From Diplolepis rosae (lineage: Eukaryota > Arthropoda > Insecta > Hymenoptera > Diplolepididae): a stretch of DNA of 64,000 bases. A program made the translations under genes and the position numbers. The first letter of the stretch is position 1; the number at the start of each line of letters is the position of its first letter. Location: NCBI GenBank assembly GCA_030998225.1, contig JAPYXD010000686.1:3906001-3970000 (forward strand). The letters run 5' to 3'. Below the pieces are notes generated by a model that ran no database searches, was not told the origin of the DNA, and saw only the letters and a list, made by a program, of their open reading frames with translations. Below, in pieces: positions 1 to 10,851 of the stretch.

Positions 1-672
1 TTTGAATGTATTAAATACACTCAGGCTGGATTGATTTAGAAATCTGTGAGAAAATCGATAAAGGGGAATAAGGAGTAGGGGAAGTAGGGAGCAGAATAGT
101 GCCCCTTCTCCTATAAGAATATATGACTACGTCACGAGTTACGCTGACCGTCAATTTGTATGTGAAAATAAAATAAAAGGGGCCCACACAGTTAATTTTT
201 CGTTTGGTTCGACACTTGAATTTTCCTTCGGAATTATCACTGGTCTCGCGACAATAGTTCAGTACGGTATTTCCAATTTAACTCCGAAAATTTCTTAGTT
301 TGAGATCGATAAAATTCGACCGGGACAATTTAAAATCCTAGATCAAGAGTCATAAAAGTCATCGTGGACTTGTATAGATCTTTGTAAAGATCTTCGCACA
401 GTGTCATAAATTAGGATCACCGCCTTCACGGAATATACCTGTGCAGCCTATATCTCCGACTCTCTCACACACCTTGACTACACCTGTGGGGATCCTGCGT
501 ACCACGTATTTACCGCCGTGTTTTTTTTATTCTTCTTATTCAAATGGATAAAGCATATTCATCTATTTCAAACTATGGACAAAGGTGAAAAATAGTTGTG
601 ATTTATGAAAAAAAAAAATTTGGTTCAGCTCCTTATATTTTATCTTTTCCAAAATGGCGTAAAACTATGGAA
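1..672. other. gene-free AT-rich stretch
   Basis: No open frame, RNA gene or repeat structure could be supported here. The sequence has A and T runs, for example near 520-535 and 607-618, and ends where the left inverted-repeat arm at 673 begins. Confidence 0.5.
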
Positions 673-877
673 ATGTGGAAAATAGGCGTTTTTTTATGAC
701 ATTTCTAAGATAACTGGATAATACACGGAATTTTATTGATCAAACTGTCAAATTTGGATTGATAAATTATGTGCAGACCTCGTCTGGTATATGTAATGAC
801 CTGATTAATGGCGGATTCAATATGGCGCTGGGAGAACTTGGGAAATTCCGAGTTTTTTCAAGTTTATCGTTGATGAA
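673..877 (+). repeat. left arm of a 0.2-kb inverted repeat pair
   Basis: This segment reappears in reverse complement at 3834-4030 with high identity. The match covers the stretch around ATAGGCGTTTTTT, the shared ATTGATCAAAC motif and the shared GCGCTGGGAGAACTTGGGA-type end. The two arms enclose the Helentron remains and the fold-back element. They may be the ends of one composite element or two independent copies of a short repeat in opposite orientation. Short open frames in both arms (759-944 plus and 3762-3947 minus) are by-products of the shared sequence, not genes. Confidence 0.75.
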
Positions 878-1549
878 AATTCCTGAACCTTTATTAAATT
901 TAATTTTTCTATGTTTCTTGGCACAGTATATAAAAATCCGGTGACAGTGTTAGAAAATTGAAAATGGCGGATCCAATATGGCGGTCAAAATATTGAAGAT
1001 TTAATAATAAGCTAATGAAAAAAATATTTTCGTATTTTATGTAAAATTTGTGATAAAAAATTTTTCTAGACATTTTTTGATTGAGAGCGCAGTTTCAGCG
1101 GAAAAAATTCGTAAAGTTCTGAATTTATATTTCACGATTTGCTGTTTGCTTGAGCTTTCTTACTATAAACGATAATTTGCTATGAAAAGCATACAAAAAA
1201 AAATTATTGAAGTAAAACTTCTGCTATATTTTGAGAACCGATGTAGTCTGCGAAAGACATTTTCCAAGAGAGCAGATAATTGTCTACAAAAATGGCAGAA
1301 CCAAAAAATTGAGGAAGAATTCATGTCCGATACGAGAATGCGAAGAAAATCGACATTTGATGTATTGTAAACATCAGGTATCAAACATTTTAATTCTTAA
1401 AATTATAATTCTCTCATAATAATAATTAACAGTAATTGTTACTGTGTCAGAATGTTTAATAAAAACATTGAAAATTATTACTAATATCATTTATATAATT
1501 TAATACGTGTATGTTTATGTAATATTACATTATATTATATTTTCAAATA

Positions 1550-2090
1550 TTGACATACTACGTATTTTTATTTGCATTTTCAAGAATAACTCGAGTGTGG
1601 CTTGACTTTGATGACAATGGAAAAACAGGGCAAAAAATAAGCAAAACAGCAGCTGCTTATATTCAACATCACAACTTGGCCCGTCATGCAGTTCCGATCA
1701 ACAGAAGGACAGCTACGATCTCATTAAATAATAACAAGACAATTGTCGCGAAGAGAAATCAACTACCACTTGTTTCGGTGTGTGCTATGACCATTCACAA
1801 GTCTCAAGGAGGGACTTTCGACCAAATCGTATATGAGTACAATAAAAAGCATGCACAGCAACTACTTTACGTTGCATTGTCGCGAGTTACAACAATCGAG
1901 GGACTATTCATTGTTACTAAGACCGACAACGATTTTACATTTCATCACGGAAAGAGAGCTGCAACATCAATGGTTTCTTTACAAGACGAATTCAGAAGAC
2001 TTGCTAGCAGTAGATTGCATACAAAGCAAAATATGCTATTAGACTTTATCAAAAACAAACCGGGATTATCAATATTTCTATACCACATTT
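1550..2090 (+). pseudogene. Helitron/Helentron Pif1-type helicase, C-terminal fragment
   Basis: The frame opening at 1550 encodes the end of a superfamily 1 Pif1-like DNA helicase. HKSQG lies at about residues 83-87 and ALSRVT at about 109-114, which are the usual late helicase motifs (Walker-like Q/G loop and arginine finger). In Helitrons this domain follows a Rep nickase and unwinds donor DNA during rolling-circle transposition. The Rep domain and the Walker A half of the helicase are absent, and the first ~25 codons look unrelated. The frame drifts out of register after about 2060, where endonuclease sequence follows. I read it as a decayed transposon fragment, not the host PIF1 gene, because of the adjoining endonuclease. 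Confidence 0.8.
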
Positions 2091-2705
2091 CGATTGTGTT
2101 GTACAATACAAACGTCCCAATGTTAGGGCTAGTGGTGTTGCCATTTATCACAACAGTAAAGATGACACACACCTTGTTACACCACACATGGATATGCGTC
2201 ATCAACAATCAGATAAGTCAGCAGTACTAACAAGAAATGGCATTGCTGATATTTGTTTTGCTGAGTGTATTACGCCGATACTAACAAACGAATTTTGATA
2301 GTTTCGATTTACATATTTCCAAATCCAAATATCGACCAAATGAAACTATTTCTACACGAAACTTTACTAACGTATTCTGCTGCTGGCGCGCAGTTACTGC
2401 GGACGGACTACCATAAAATACCAATGATTCTCGCTGGTGATTTTAATATCGATTTTTCGACTGAACGAGGAAAGACTGTTATACAATTCCTCAAAGACAC
2501 TTTCGATCTTACAATGAATAATGATCCACAAGAATCTACAACGAAACATGGCACAACTATCGATGCAGTATTTTCTAAGTACTTGCATAATTTGAAATCG
2601 CGAACTTTCATTACTTACTTCAGTTACCACAAGCCACTTGTTTCTCATTTTAACGATGCTTTGCAAGATGAAGGAAATATCGGCATTACAGATATTGAAA
2701 TTTAA
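2085..2705 (+). pseudogene. Helentron-type endonuclease domain (EEP fold), frameshifted
   Basis: Directly after the helicase comes an endonuclease/exonuclease/phosphatase-type domain. Its first part (2085-2265) is readable in a different frame from its second part (ORF 2265-2705), so a frameshift or small deletion lies near 2265. In the second part, GDFN at residues 58-61 is the catalytic-core motif, TIDAVF near 98-103 is a second family motif, and SYHKP at 120-124 sits where active enzymes have S-D-H. Helicase followed by this endonuclease is the known arrangement in the Helentron (Helitron2) branch. The D-to-Y change in the last motif suggests an inactive copy. Confidence 0.75.
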
Positions 2706-3055
2706 CAAACTTACACAATTTAGCAACCACAATTTCATTTGCTGCTCTTATTCAATAGAATGTGTATTTCAGTTAATGTATACTTGTAAATTTTTCTTGT
2801 AAATACAATTTTTTTTAAACTATTATATGTTTTTTATTTGATATAGAATACCAAGTTTTTACATTATATTTTAAGTAATTTTCACAAAAATTTAAAATAA
2901 AAATATTTATTCTGGAACAAGTTATCAGCTCGATTGGTAGCCCCTCTCTTACAAATAGTGCCTTGCGGTGACCATCAATACTTTTTACTGGTTTATCTAA
3001 AATCAATGAAACAAAAAAAAACTGGAACGTGTAAAAACTACACGCATTAGAAGTA
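2706..3055. other. gene-free AT-rich spacer
   Basis: After the endonuclease stop there is no supportable gene. The minus-strand frame at 2815-3066 overlaps the fold-back arm and begins with the same peptide as the plus-strand frame at 3517, so it is an artefact of the inverted repeat. Confidence 0.5.
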
Positions 3056-3598
3056 AAACTTTTCAAGCCGAACTAGATATAAATAAAAACTGGAACGTGT
3101 AAAAACTACATGCATTAGAAGTAAAACTTTTCACGCCGAACTAGATATAAATAAGAAAGAAGTAAAAACAACTAGTAGAAAATAGAGAACCGAAAAAAAC
3201 TAGCAGAAAATAGAGAACGGAAAAACACAATTTTTAGCCACACGTCACCGTGAAAAGTTTTACTTTCCCGCGATACACTACTCTCTACATTTGAAAATTG
3301 ATAACATTGATAAAAATTTCAAGAACACTTAATGTCGAGGGTTCGGCTAATCAACATTTAAAAACGAGGACATCACATCGTGGGGAAGTAAAACTTTTCA
3401 CGGTGACGTGTGGCTAAAAATTGTGTTTTTCCGTTCTCTATTTTCTGCTAGTTTTTTTCGGTTCTCTATTTTCTACTAGTTGTTCTTACTTCTTTTTTAT
3501 TTCTATCTAGTTCGGCGTGAAAAGTTTTACTTCTAATGCGTGTAGTTTTTACACGTTCCAGTTTTTATTTTATCTAGTTCGGCGTGAAAAGTTTTATT
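3056..3598. repeat. fold-back element: ~215-bp inverted arms around a 113-bp loop
   Basis: The left arm at 3056-3270 and right arm at 3384-3598 are near-perfect reverse complements. Both contain TAAAACTTTTCACG, CGCCGAACTAGAT, GGAACGTGTAAAAACTACA, two ACTAG..AAAATAGAGAAC blocks and CACACGTCACCGTG. The spacer at 3271-3383 is unique. The left side also carries a tandem partial duplication of its outer part (about 3017-3090 and 3087-3160). A transcript through this locus would fold into a long hairpin. It could be a fold-back or MITE-like transposon or the end of the Helentron. No target duplication was identified. Confidence 0.85.
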
Positions 3599-3833
3599 AT
3601 ACAGAATTATGGTATATCGCCGTTTCGCCGTTTCTTATGAACGTTTTCCAACACTTACCACGTGTAGGTGGGCGGTCAAGAGTCTCTTTTTTAGAGTTTT
3701 TCATAATTTTTTTGTAATTTTTAAAATTTTATGTTTATTTGTATATTTTTTTTATAATTTCTCAAATTGTAAGTACTTTCATATTTCTTATAACTTTGCT
3801 GCTCTGAAACTTAAGCGTTGGAGATTGTGTCAG

Positions 3834-4030
3834 CAACGATAATCTTGAAAAAAGTGGGTATTTCCCAAGTTCTCCAAGCGCTATATTGAATCCGCCATTA
3901 ATCAGGTCATCACATATACTAGAAGAGGTCTGTACATAATTTATCAATCAAAATTTGACAGTTTGATCAATAGAATTCCGTGTATTATTCAATTATCTTA
4001 GAAATGTCATGAAAAAACGCCTATTTTCCA
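3834..4030 (-). repeat. right arm of the 0.2-kb inverted repeat pair
   Basis: This is the reverse-complement partner of 673-877, with scattered mismatches. Both arms share the ATTGATCAAAC-type motif and the GGAGAACTTGGGAAAT end. The distance between outer ends is about 3.36 kb. Beyond 4030 the sequence no longer matches anything upstream of 673. Confidence 0.75.
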
Positions 4031-4259
4031 AATTGTACCTTCGAAATAAAAGAAACAATTTCGAAATCTATTCAGTAGATCCTTTGCAATTTATTCCCCA
4101 AAGAACCGCTCAATTTCAGGCCTCGAGAGTGGAGGACCCCCTTAAATCAGTCATGCGAAATTTATTTTTTAAATAATTTTAAAAATTTTGCATTTATTCT
4201 TTATCAGCAGTAGCATTTACTAAATCATCCACGAAGAGAACTGTACTGTACTCGAAACT
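4031..4259. other. short unassigned stretch
   Basis: Between the inverted-repeat arm and the recognisable LTR sequence I see no gene or clear LTR start. The LTR that ends at 4636 appears truncated on this side, because the family's TGTTAC start is missing. Confidence 0.35.
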
Positions 4260-4636
4260 GTATTATTGACTTATATAGAGGCACACTTTTAATGCGTGAG
4301 TTACATATATAAGCATCTCAAAACCTGTATTATCGACTCATAAGCGCATAAAACCCTTAATATTGCCTTCTTATCTTCAGAAGTAGTATAAGTCATACAC
4401 ATAAGCATCTCAAAACTTATTGTATATCTATCTTTTAATTAATAAAGCTTGTACACCGCTATATAATCAAATTTGTTATTACTGTGAACAACTCAAGCCG
4501 CATAGGTTCGACTAGTGGCCACGATCCCACACAAAAATATAAATAATCAGAATTTACCACTCTGATTTAATCAGCAAACTTTCCTCCCTTTTCCTAATTT
4601 TCCCAACCTACCCTCGCCTTAGCTCGAGACGTAACA
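4260..4636 (+). mobile_element. 3' part of a long-LTR family (truncated 5' LTR)
   Basis: The stretch ending in CGAGACGTAACA at 4636 matches the end of the full-length LTR copy at 45944-47752, which ends CGGGACGTAACA. Shared landmarks in the same order are TGTGAACAACTCA, an AAATA..AAAT/TATCAG segment, TGAT.TAATCAGC, CCTACCCTCGCCTT and the terminal GTAACA. The part around 4290-4400 matches the TTTTGAGATGC repeats present in the other solo LTR (10563-12529, opposite strand). An AATAAA lies near 4440. The U3 start is missing, so this is a 5'-truncated LTR that leads into a leader and gag. Confidence 0.7.
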
Positions 4637-4643
4637 GCTGATT

Positions 4644-4663
4644 TAGTGGCAGCGGCGGGATCG
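4644..4663 (+). promoter_or_regulatory. possible tRNA-Leu-type primer binding site
   Basis: Eight bases after the LTR end, the sequence TAGTGGCAGCGGCGGGAT resembles the complement of a tRNA-Leu acceptor end (TGGTGGCAGCGGTGGGAT), with three mismatches over 18 positions (TA for TG at positions 1-2 region, C for T later). In LTR retrotransposons this is where minus-strand DNA synthesis is primed. The assignment rests on position and partial complementarity only. Confidence 0.35.
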
Positions 4664-4787
4664 TCACTATTGTTGTCACAATTAATAATAAATTCTAAAT
4701 TTATAATTTCAAGCGATAAAATTTTATGTACAATCATTTCGGAAAATTTAGATTCTTACAAAACTAATAAGCTTCACATTTCGGAAA

Positions 4788-4997
4788 CTCGAGAGTATAA
4801 GTCCTTCTTAGATTCGTTGAACGGTCACCAGTGGTCACGATCATTTGGGCAAGGCAAAGTTCGCAGTGTGTGTCAAGTATTGTTTATAACTTTCATTTTA
4901 ACTTTAAACAATTGATAGAATATTTGTGATTGCATAAGATTGTGCAAAGTGTTGTGCTTGAGTCTGGTTTGTCCAATCTTGCATCACTAAAATTCTC
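4788..4997 (+). repeat. leader repeat, copy 1
   Basis: This copy shares its start (CGAGAGTATAAGTCC), middle (AACGGTCACCAGTG, GCGATCAT/ACGATCAT) and end (CATCACTAAAATTCT) with 5445-5652, at about 80 percent by eye. It lies in the untranslated leader between LTR and gag. Short GTGCTTGAGTC..TGTCC motifs also recur at about 4955, 5075, 5160, 5610 and 5720, so the leader is built from decayed repeats. Confidence 0.7.
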
Positions 4998-5444
4998 AAT
5001 TGTATTCGATAAATAATTAAATTATCGACAACTTGTAGTTTTTGTAAATGCGAAAATTATTCAGGAATTTGTGCTTGAGTCATGCTTGTCTAATTTTGCA
5101 TTTCTCAAACTAATAATTGTCAATAATTTCTACCCAACTAAATAACTTCTCTATGTGCTAAACTTAGTCAAGATTTTGTTTGCCTAATCTTGCATAATTG
5201 AAATTATTGATATCTAATAAAATAAATAAAAACACATCAGTAGAAAACGAAATAAATAAAATTAATATAAAAATTTGGAAAACAAATTAGAATTAAATCA
5301 AAAATAAGTCAAACAGTGAATATTTTAACCTAAAAATTTTAAAGAAAATTAAATTTACTTAATTAAAAAATACAAAAATATTATTTCCATTCACAAATTG
5401 ATAACTAAGTTTCAGATTGAGTTTAATACAAACAAGAATCAGCG

Positions 5445-5652
5445 CTCAAGAGTATAAGTCCTTTTTAGATACGTTTAACGGTCACCAGTGATTGCGATCA
5501 TTGGGTAAGGCAAAATTTGAAGTGCTTATATTGTATTGATTCTAAACAGCAATTTCCAACTTAATTAACTAACAGAATATTTTTGAATGTAAAGATTGTC
5601 CAAAAATTGTGCTTGAGTCTAGTTTGTCCAATCTTACATCACTAAAATTCTG
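5445..5652 (+). repeat. leader repeat, copy 2
   Basis: This is the second copy of the leader repeat described for 4788-4997, lying 657 bases downstream in the same orientation. The stretch from 5653 to the gag start at 6343 is AT-rich, holds one more short relic of the repeat near 5720, and shows no gene. Confidence 0.7.
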
Positions 5653-6342
5653 TAACAATAAACAATTTGTTAAGTGTTAATAATAAACAAATTTTGTAAT
5701 TGCAAGAATTGTCCAAGCAATTTCATTAAATCTAACTTTTCCAATCTCATATCGCTGAAAATAACTTTTGGTAATGCTCTCAATCAACTATTAAAATAAC
5801 AAGTGTAAAATTCACTCAGGCGAATATTAAATACGTCTGACCTGACCCCCTTTGCATCACTGAAATCATAACATTCAAGGCTAAGAACGTAGAGTATCTG
5901 TATACATCGCGACCAAAATTGACAGCGCGTTAAAATTACAGCAGAATTCTTTAGCAAAAGCAAATTAAAATTTTAAATCAATTGTTATACTTAACAAACA
6001 AATAAAAAGTTGGCTACTTTATACGGCAACTAAACAATCTCAAGTGATAATAAAATTAAAACCTTGAATAATTAAATATTTTCGGACTAATGTAATTAAG
6101 TCATTTTGGCTTACAAAACAACATAGAACTACTGATTCAGGCAGTTATTATTTTCTTTTGAACAGACAAAGGAAACATTTGGTGAAATTGAAGAATCCCC
6201 ACGTCAGCTGAAATAATATGCAAAATTACATCCAAAATTTATTCAAACATAATTTCAAGTCAAAAATTATTATCATCAACTAGCACACATGTTAACATAA
6301 CTAAGTGAATGAAGTTATTTTGGTATAAAAACATCTGGAAAA

Positions 6343-7478
6343 ATGTCACAGTCTAGAGGTAATTTTAGAACAGATGACAATCAGGCTCAAGAGGTTATCA
6401 TCAATTCCACCTGCACCCTTGATGGATCCATGATAAGATCGATGATAGAATGTTTTTCTAAACAGCAAGGAATTATAAACGTTCCGGTATTTGACGGTGA
6501 AAATATGCCTGTCAGAGATTTTATTGAAGATGTCATAAACGGCGCGTTAGTAGTACCAGCTGAATGTGAAAAACGATATGTCACGGCAGTATTGTCACGT
6601 TTAAAGGGTACTGCAAGAAGCAGTATATACGGAAGAACCTTTTCAAACCTCAAGGAACTTAGTGATCATTTAAAGCAACGATACGCTCCTCGTAAGGCAT
6701 ACTCGTGGTATATGAGCGAAATGGCTACTATTCGACTTTCTCGCAGTGAAAATGTAAGCGACTTTTACGACCGCATAACATTAAGATTAGGAGCACATGC
6801 GGCTCTCGAGGACAAATATGAGAACGCCAACTCACATTGTCTGCATTAAAAACATATATTTGATGTCTGCTTCTCAATGATTGCGCTTTGGAAGCATTTA
6901 TTTGCGGTTTGCCCGACAGAATTTCAGCTTTTGTAGAATCTCAATATCCAAATACGTCAGAAATAGCCTTAAAATATGCCCTTGACTATGAAGCGAAACA
7001 TCAAACCAATAGTCAAATTTTGCAGCAGCAAGATAGTTTTGATTTAAGGGACAGAAGCCGTAGTCCACGAGCGCAATTTACACCATCGCACAATGTACAG
7101 GATGCTACGAACTCCGCATCAATCGTAACCCAACACATTCAAATTCAAACGAATACAAGCGCTTTTGACTCTCAGTATCAGTATACTCCTTACACAGAAT
7201 ACAATCCCTTCTCATACATGCCATTGTCTCAGACTAATGAAGACCACTTATTTGATCATAAAACTAATCGCCATCCAAGCTTCAGAAACAAAATATATGG
7301 AAATACATCAGCCAAAATGAAAGAAAAAGAATCTCGAATGAGTGTTAAAATCCTATTGCAATGTAGAAATCTCCTGAAACAAGAGATAATGCGGGAAGAA
7401 GGATCGTCATTAAACATTCAGGAATCAAAAATAGTAGAGAACATCATTCCTAAAATTACAATATTAACCAATAGTTAA
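6343..7478 (+). pseudogene. LTR-retrotransposon Gag, frameshifted
   Basis: Two consecutive frames (6343-6849 and 6888-7478) together make one retrotransposon Gag. The first part has the capsid-like region typical of Gypsy/errantivirus Gag: a conserved F-D-G near residues 46-48, the LSRLKGTARSSIYGR stretch at about 104-118, then LKQRYAP. The second opens with the continuing ALEAFICGLP capsid segment. A stop and frameshift at 6847-6890 separate them. Downstream the protein becomes rich in Q, S and charged residues, and no CCHC knuckle was seen. Gag would form the particle that packages the RNA. No protease or reverse transcriptase follows, so this copy could not have moved alone. Confidence 0.75.
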
Positions 7479-7514
7479 ACCGAACTCGGAGAGAATAGAG
7501 AAAAGGAAGGCGGT

Positions 7515-7739
7515 GTGACTAGAACAGGGTCACAAAAACCATCATCCTGCAAATCTCTGGGGACTCCCAATAGTTTATTTAAAGGAAAAATTTCAGAAGA
7601 CAAATCAGACTTGATATCAAATTCAAGAAAACGAAAAAACAACACATCTGAAAATTGGTCTGATAAAAGTACATCAATCGAGCACTCCCGCCAGGACGAT
7701 GTGTGGATCTGCTATCCAAACGATCTCACCAATACCTGA
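7515..7739 (+). pseudogene. possible continuation of the Gag tail
   Basis: This 74-codon frame begins just after the Gag frame ends and is S/K/N-rich like it, with a basic RKRKN patch. It is probably the shifted C-terminal end of Gag, though no diagnostic motif supports this. It could equally be chance open frame. Confidence 0.3.
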
Positions 7740-8545
7740 CCGTCTTTACATGTCAATGGCTAGTGAATCTTTTGTCTTACCTGAGAGATACGACAAGCAA
7801 GATATTCTAGAACCGTACAGTCTTGTGAAATCATGGAACGCAATCCAGTGGAACACTGGACAGGAGCGACGTGGCATTGGTTCATAGTGAAATCATAAGC
7901 CGGCTAATATGGTCGCTCTCAGGTAACACTATGGCTTAACATACTCAAACGGTATATGTATAAATTTTATTGTTCGTTTTAAATAAATAAAGAGCAATCA
8001 CCTAATGATAAGTATATTCCAACAAAAAAATGTCCAAATATAATTTGTCTAAACAAAGACCTTGCATATCAATTAGGTAGAAAATTTAAGATAAATCAAT
8101 ATCTACTGCTATTGATTCTAGTTCCATGCTTATAATTTCCAAACACACAGAGTAATTTCACGCGAAAATCAGGTATATATACTATACCACATCAAGCATA
8201 CCTTTTTTTAATTGAAACTTTTTCAGGAAAAGAATAAAAATTTTGTTTCCAAATTACTACGACAAAATTACTGAAGTACGAAGACATTGTAATAGGCATA
8301 ATATCCATTAAATATATATATATATATATATTATAATAACACCCATAGACCCTGTAACCACATGTAGAATATTCAAAATAATCAAAATAAACTGTATTAA
8401 AATCATAAAATTCAATTTTGATAAATCAAAAACCCCAATTCAGCAGTACAATAATTTAACAGATTGAAGGGATAAGATTAAATAAAACCTATCTTGAAAA
8501 GTACTTATATACATTTTCTGATACGCAGCTTCATCCAGTAGCAGA
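7740..8545. other. gene-free AT-rich stretch where pol would be expected
   Basis: Between gag and env a retrovirus-like element should carry ~3 kb of protease, reverse transcriptase, RNase H and integrase. Here there are only ~800 AT-rich bases with no such motif in any frame, plus a (TA)n run near 8313-8331. Confidence 0.6.
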
Positions 8546-10190
8546 ATGGACCAACAACACCTCACCCAAGGCCGAGCAAAATGGACCTGGATCTTGATCG
8601 TCATTATTTTTGCAATCCCAGTCACCCCAACACAGTATGAAATTCAACCATTGAGAAACAACCCTGGATTATTTTATGCCAAAGTAGAGCCCTTGCGTAT
8701 TACCAGTACATGCTGGAGGATTGTCGTGTATATGGATCCACAGCACCTGCAAGCTCACCTCCAATCCAAAAATATATCAACCGAGATAAACAATGTATAT
8801 TCAACATGTTTGGACCAATCCCTAGAAGAAGACTGCAGAAGTGAAGTTAGAGTAGACCTGTTGAATGGAAAAGTCAAACAAATCGAAAATAATTACGAAG
8901 AATTAAAATATATGTTAACAGAAATAAAGCAAGATACACCAGAAACAGAAAACCCACCTCCAAGCATGCAGAAACGAAGAGCAGCCCTATTAGGCTCTAT
9001 CGGATCAATTATTGGACCAGTGATAGGAGTGATGACCTCCGACGACGCGGAAGAATATGACAACGCTATCAACGAAATACATGACAGACAAAATAACCTT
9101 AGCAAAATTTTAAGAAAACAGACCCACGTTGTCAAATCAGAAATCAACAACATTCACCTAGAATTGAATCAAAAATCGCAAGAGATCGCCAACATACAAC
9201 AACAACTAAACGAGACCATCAAAAGCATAGAATCACATAATCAATTCTAGAGTAACATCATATATTTCAGAAAAATAAGACAATGGGCTGACGACATGGA
9301 TATAAAGCTCAATCACTTAGCCGAAAGTTTAAAACAATTTATAAAAATAGTAGAAGTAGCACGAGAAAAAAGGTTACATCCACTCCTTCTTACTAAAGAA
9401 CAACTCCAAGAAATTATAACTGAAATACATTTTAAATTAAGTGAATATGAATTTCCAATACCCACTTCACATTTTCGAGCAGAAGTATTATCAAAATTAG
9501 GAAAAACACCATCTACGAAAACACCCAGCCCAAGCACGAAGTTTCCACAACCAACTCATGCGAGTGTTTGATGTTTATAAGACCATCAAAAGATACCATT
9601 CACCTTTGTGACATCAGGATGAAAATAGAAGAAGAAATGTAGTGGAACTACATCCCTTCGTTATCTGCCTGGATTTATTCAACAAAAAATTCAGAGCCAA
9701 TAAGCATCAACTGCATAAAAGGAAAACTGGAAAAAGGCTACCTCAGCAATTCAGGACTACTCCAATTAGGTACAGGATGTACTGCAAGGACGAAATATAC
9801 CACCCTAACCGGAACTCAGATTAATAAAAGGACAGAAGAATATATTTACAACCCTAATTTCACTTTCAATATAACTGAAATTCTTCCAAAGTTGGACACA
9901 ATTCAACAACTTCCTAAAATAAAACCTTTTACGTGGGAAAAATCTCACATAGGACATTGGAAAAGGCTCCACACAGACGAATCACTTTCAACCGTAGAAG
10001 AACAATTGACAGAATTCGAAGAATAAAATTTTACTAAACAATTACATAATAAACACTGGACAGGAGGATCTAGTGCAATAATAATCATAATAATAATAAT
10101 TATGATTTATTTTGGAAAAAATTCAACACTAAAATGTTTAAAAAAACCCAAAAAGAACTCCCAAAAAGGAAGAAGCACCAACAAAGCTAC
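8546..10190 (+). pseudogene. errantivirus-type envelope gene, degenerate
   Basis: The first frame (8546-9250) encodes a protein with an N-terminal hydrophobic signal-like segment at residues 14-26. A basic KRR site at about 143-145 is followed directly by a small-residue hydrophobic stretch (about 146-163) resembling a cleavage site plus fusion peptide. Long Q/N/E-rich heptad-like helices come next. This is the layout of errantivirus Env proteins, related to baculovirus F. The coding sequence continues in shifted frames through 9296-9571 and 9653-10026, and ends with a membrane anchor near 10063-10120. Env would mediate membrane fusion in an active insect retrovirus. This copy is broken by several frameshifts and stops and by a mariner at 10195. 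The last few codons appear to lie beyond the mariner, from 13455. Confidence 0.75.
10063..10120 (+). other. poly-isoleucine transmembrane anchor of Env
   Basis: One frame reads GGSSA followed by a run of eight isoleucines and then MIYFG, encoded by an ATA/ATC/ATT microsatellite-like stretch. Basic K-rich residues follow. It sits exactly where the Env membrane anchor and short cytoplasmic tail should be. Confidence 0.6.
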
Positions 10191-10366
10191 AATACCAGGG
10201 GTGTTAGTTGAAATTTGCCGGTTTTACTCATAGATGTCGCTAGAGATATGTATACATTTCTATGATTTGGCATCTATGTCATATTTTTATATGGACAATA
10301 ACCTTCAAAAATACGCAATTACATTCTGCCAAACTAATAGCATCATAGTTGTTTACCTCAGTGAAT

Positions 10367-10562
10367 ATGTCGAGTTTCGTTCCAAGTAAATCGCATTTGC
10401 GGCATTCGTTGCTTTTCTTATTTCATCAAAAGAAAAAAGCAGTTAAAGCTCATCGACTGCTCGTAGAAACTTATTGTGAACATGCCCCAGTGATTAGAAC
10501 ATGTGAGACATGGTTTCGTCAATTTGAAAGTGGAGATTTCGATTTAGCAGACAATGAACATC
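10367..10562 (+). pseudogene. mariner transposase copy A, 5' part
   Basis: The ATG at 10367 starts the usual mariner N-terminus (MSSFVPSK...), not the in-frame ATG at 10349, because family members begin with MSSFVP. The segment covers the first helix-turn-helix region (GETY/WFRQF-type motifs) and ends at NEH, where the LTR interrupts it. The reading frame resumes in phase at 12534. Without the insert, the ORF would be 342 codons and uninterrupted. Confidence 0.85.
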
Positions 10563-10851
10563 TGTTACGTCCCGAGCAAAAGGCGAGGGTAGGTTGGATA
10601 ATTGGATGTAAGGGAGGCGGTAGGCTGATTATATCAGGTTGGTAAGGCCTGATAATTTATTTTTGTTTGTGGGTACGTTGTCACTTGTCAGGTCTATGGG
10701 CCCTGAGTTGTTCACAATGATAATAAAACACTGAATTTGTAAATAAATGACAATTTATTATAAATAAATAGAATGTTGCACAGTTTGTTACTTAGGTGGT
10801 AAACTATACTACTTCTCGGATGAGAAGGCAATTTTATGAGTTTTATGCGTT

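Noticed and set aside
759..944. 61-codon plus-strand open frame
   Set aside because: Its peptide is nearly the same as the minus-strand frame at 3762-3947; both come from the inverted-repeat arms and have no other support.
1163..1419. Three overlapping frames on both strands
   Set aside because: No recognisable motif, AT-rich composition, mutually overlapping; chance frames.
1550..2230. Host PIF1 helicase gene
   Set aside because: The helicase is followed directly by a Helentron-type endonuclease and is truncated and frameshifted, so a transposon origin is far better supported.
10349..10366. Upstream in-frame ATG as mariner start
   Set aside because: Family transposases start MSSFVP; the six extra codons come from untranslated sequence.
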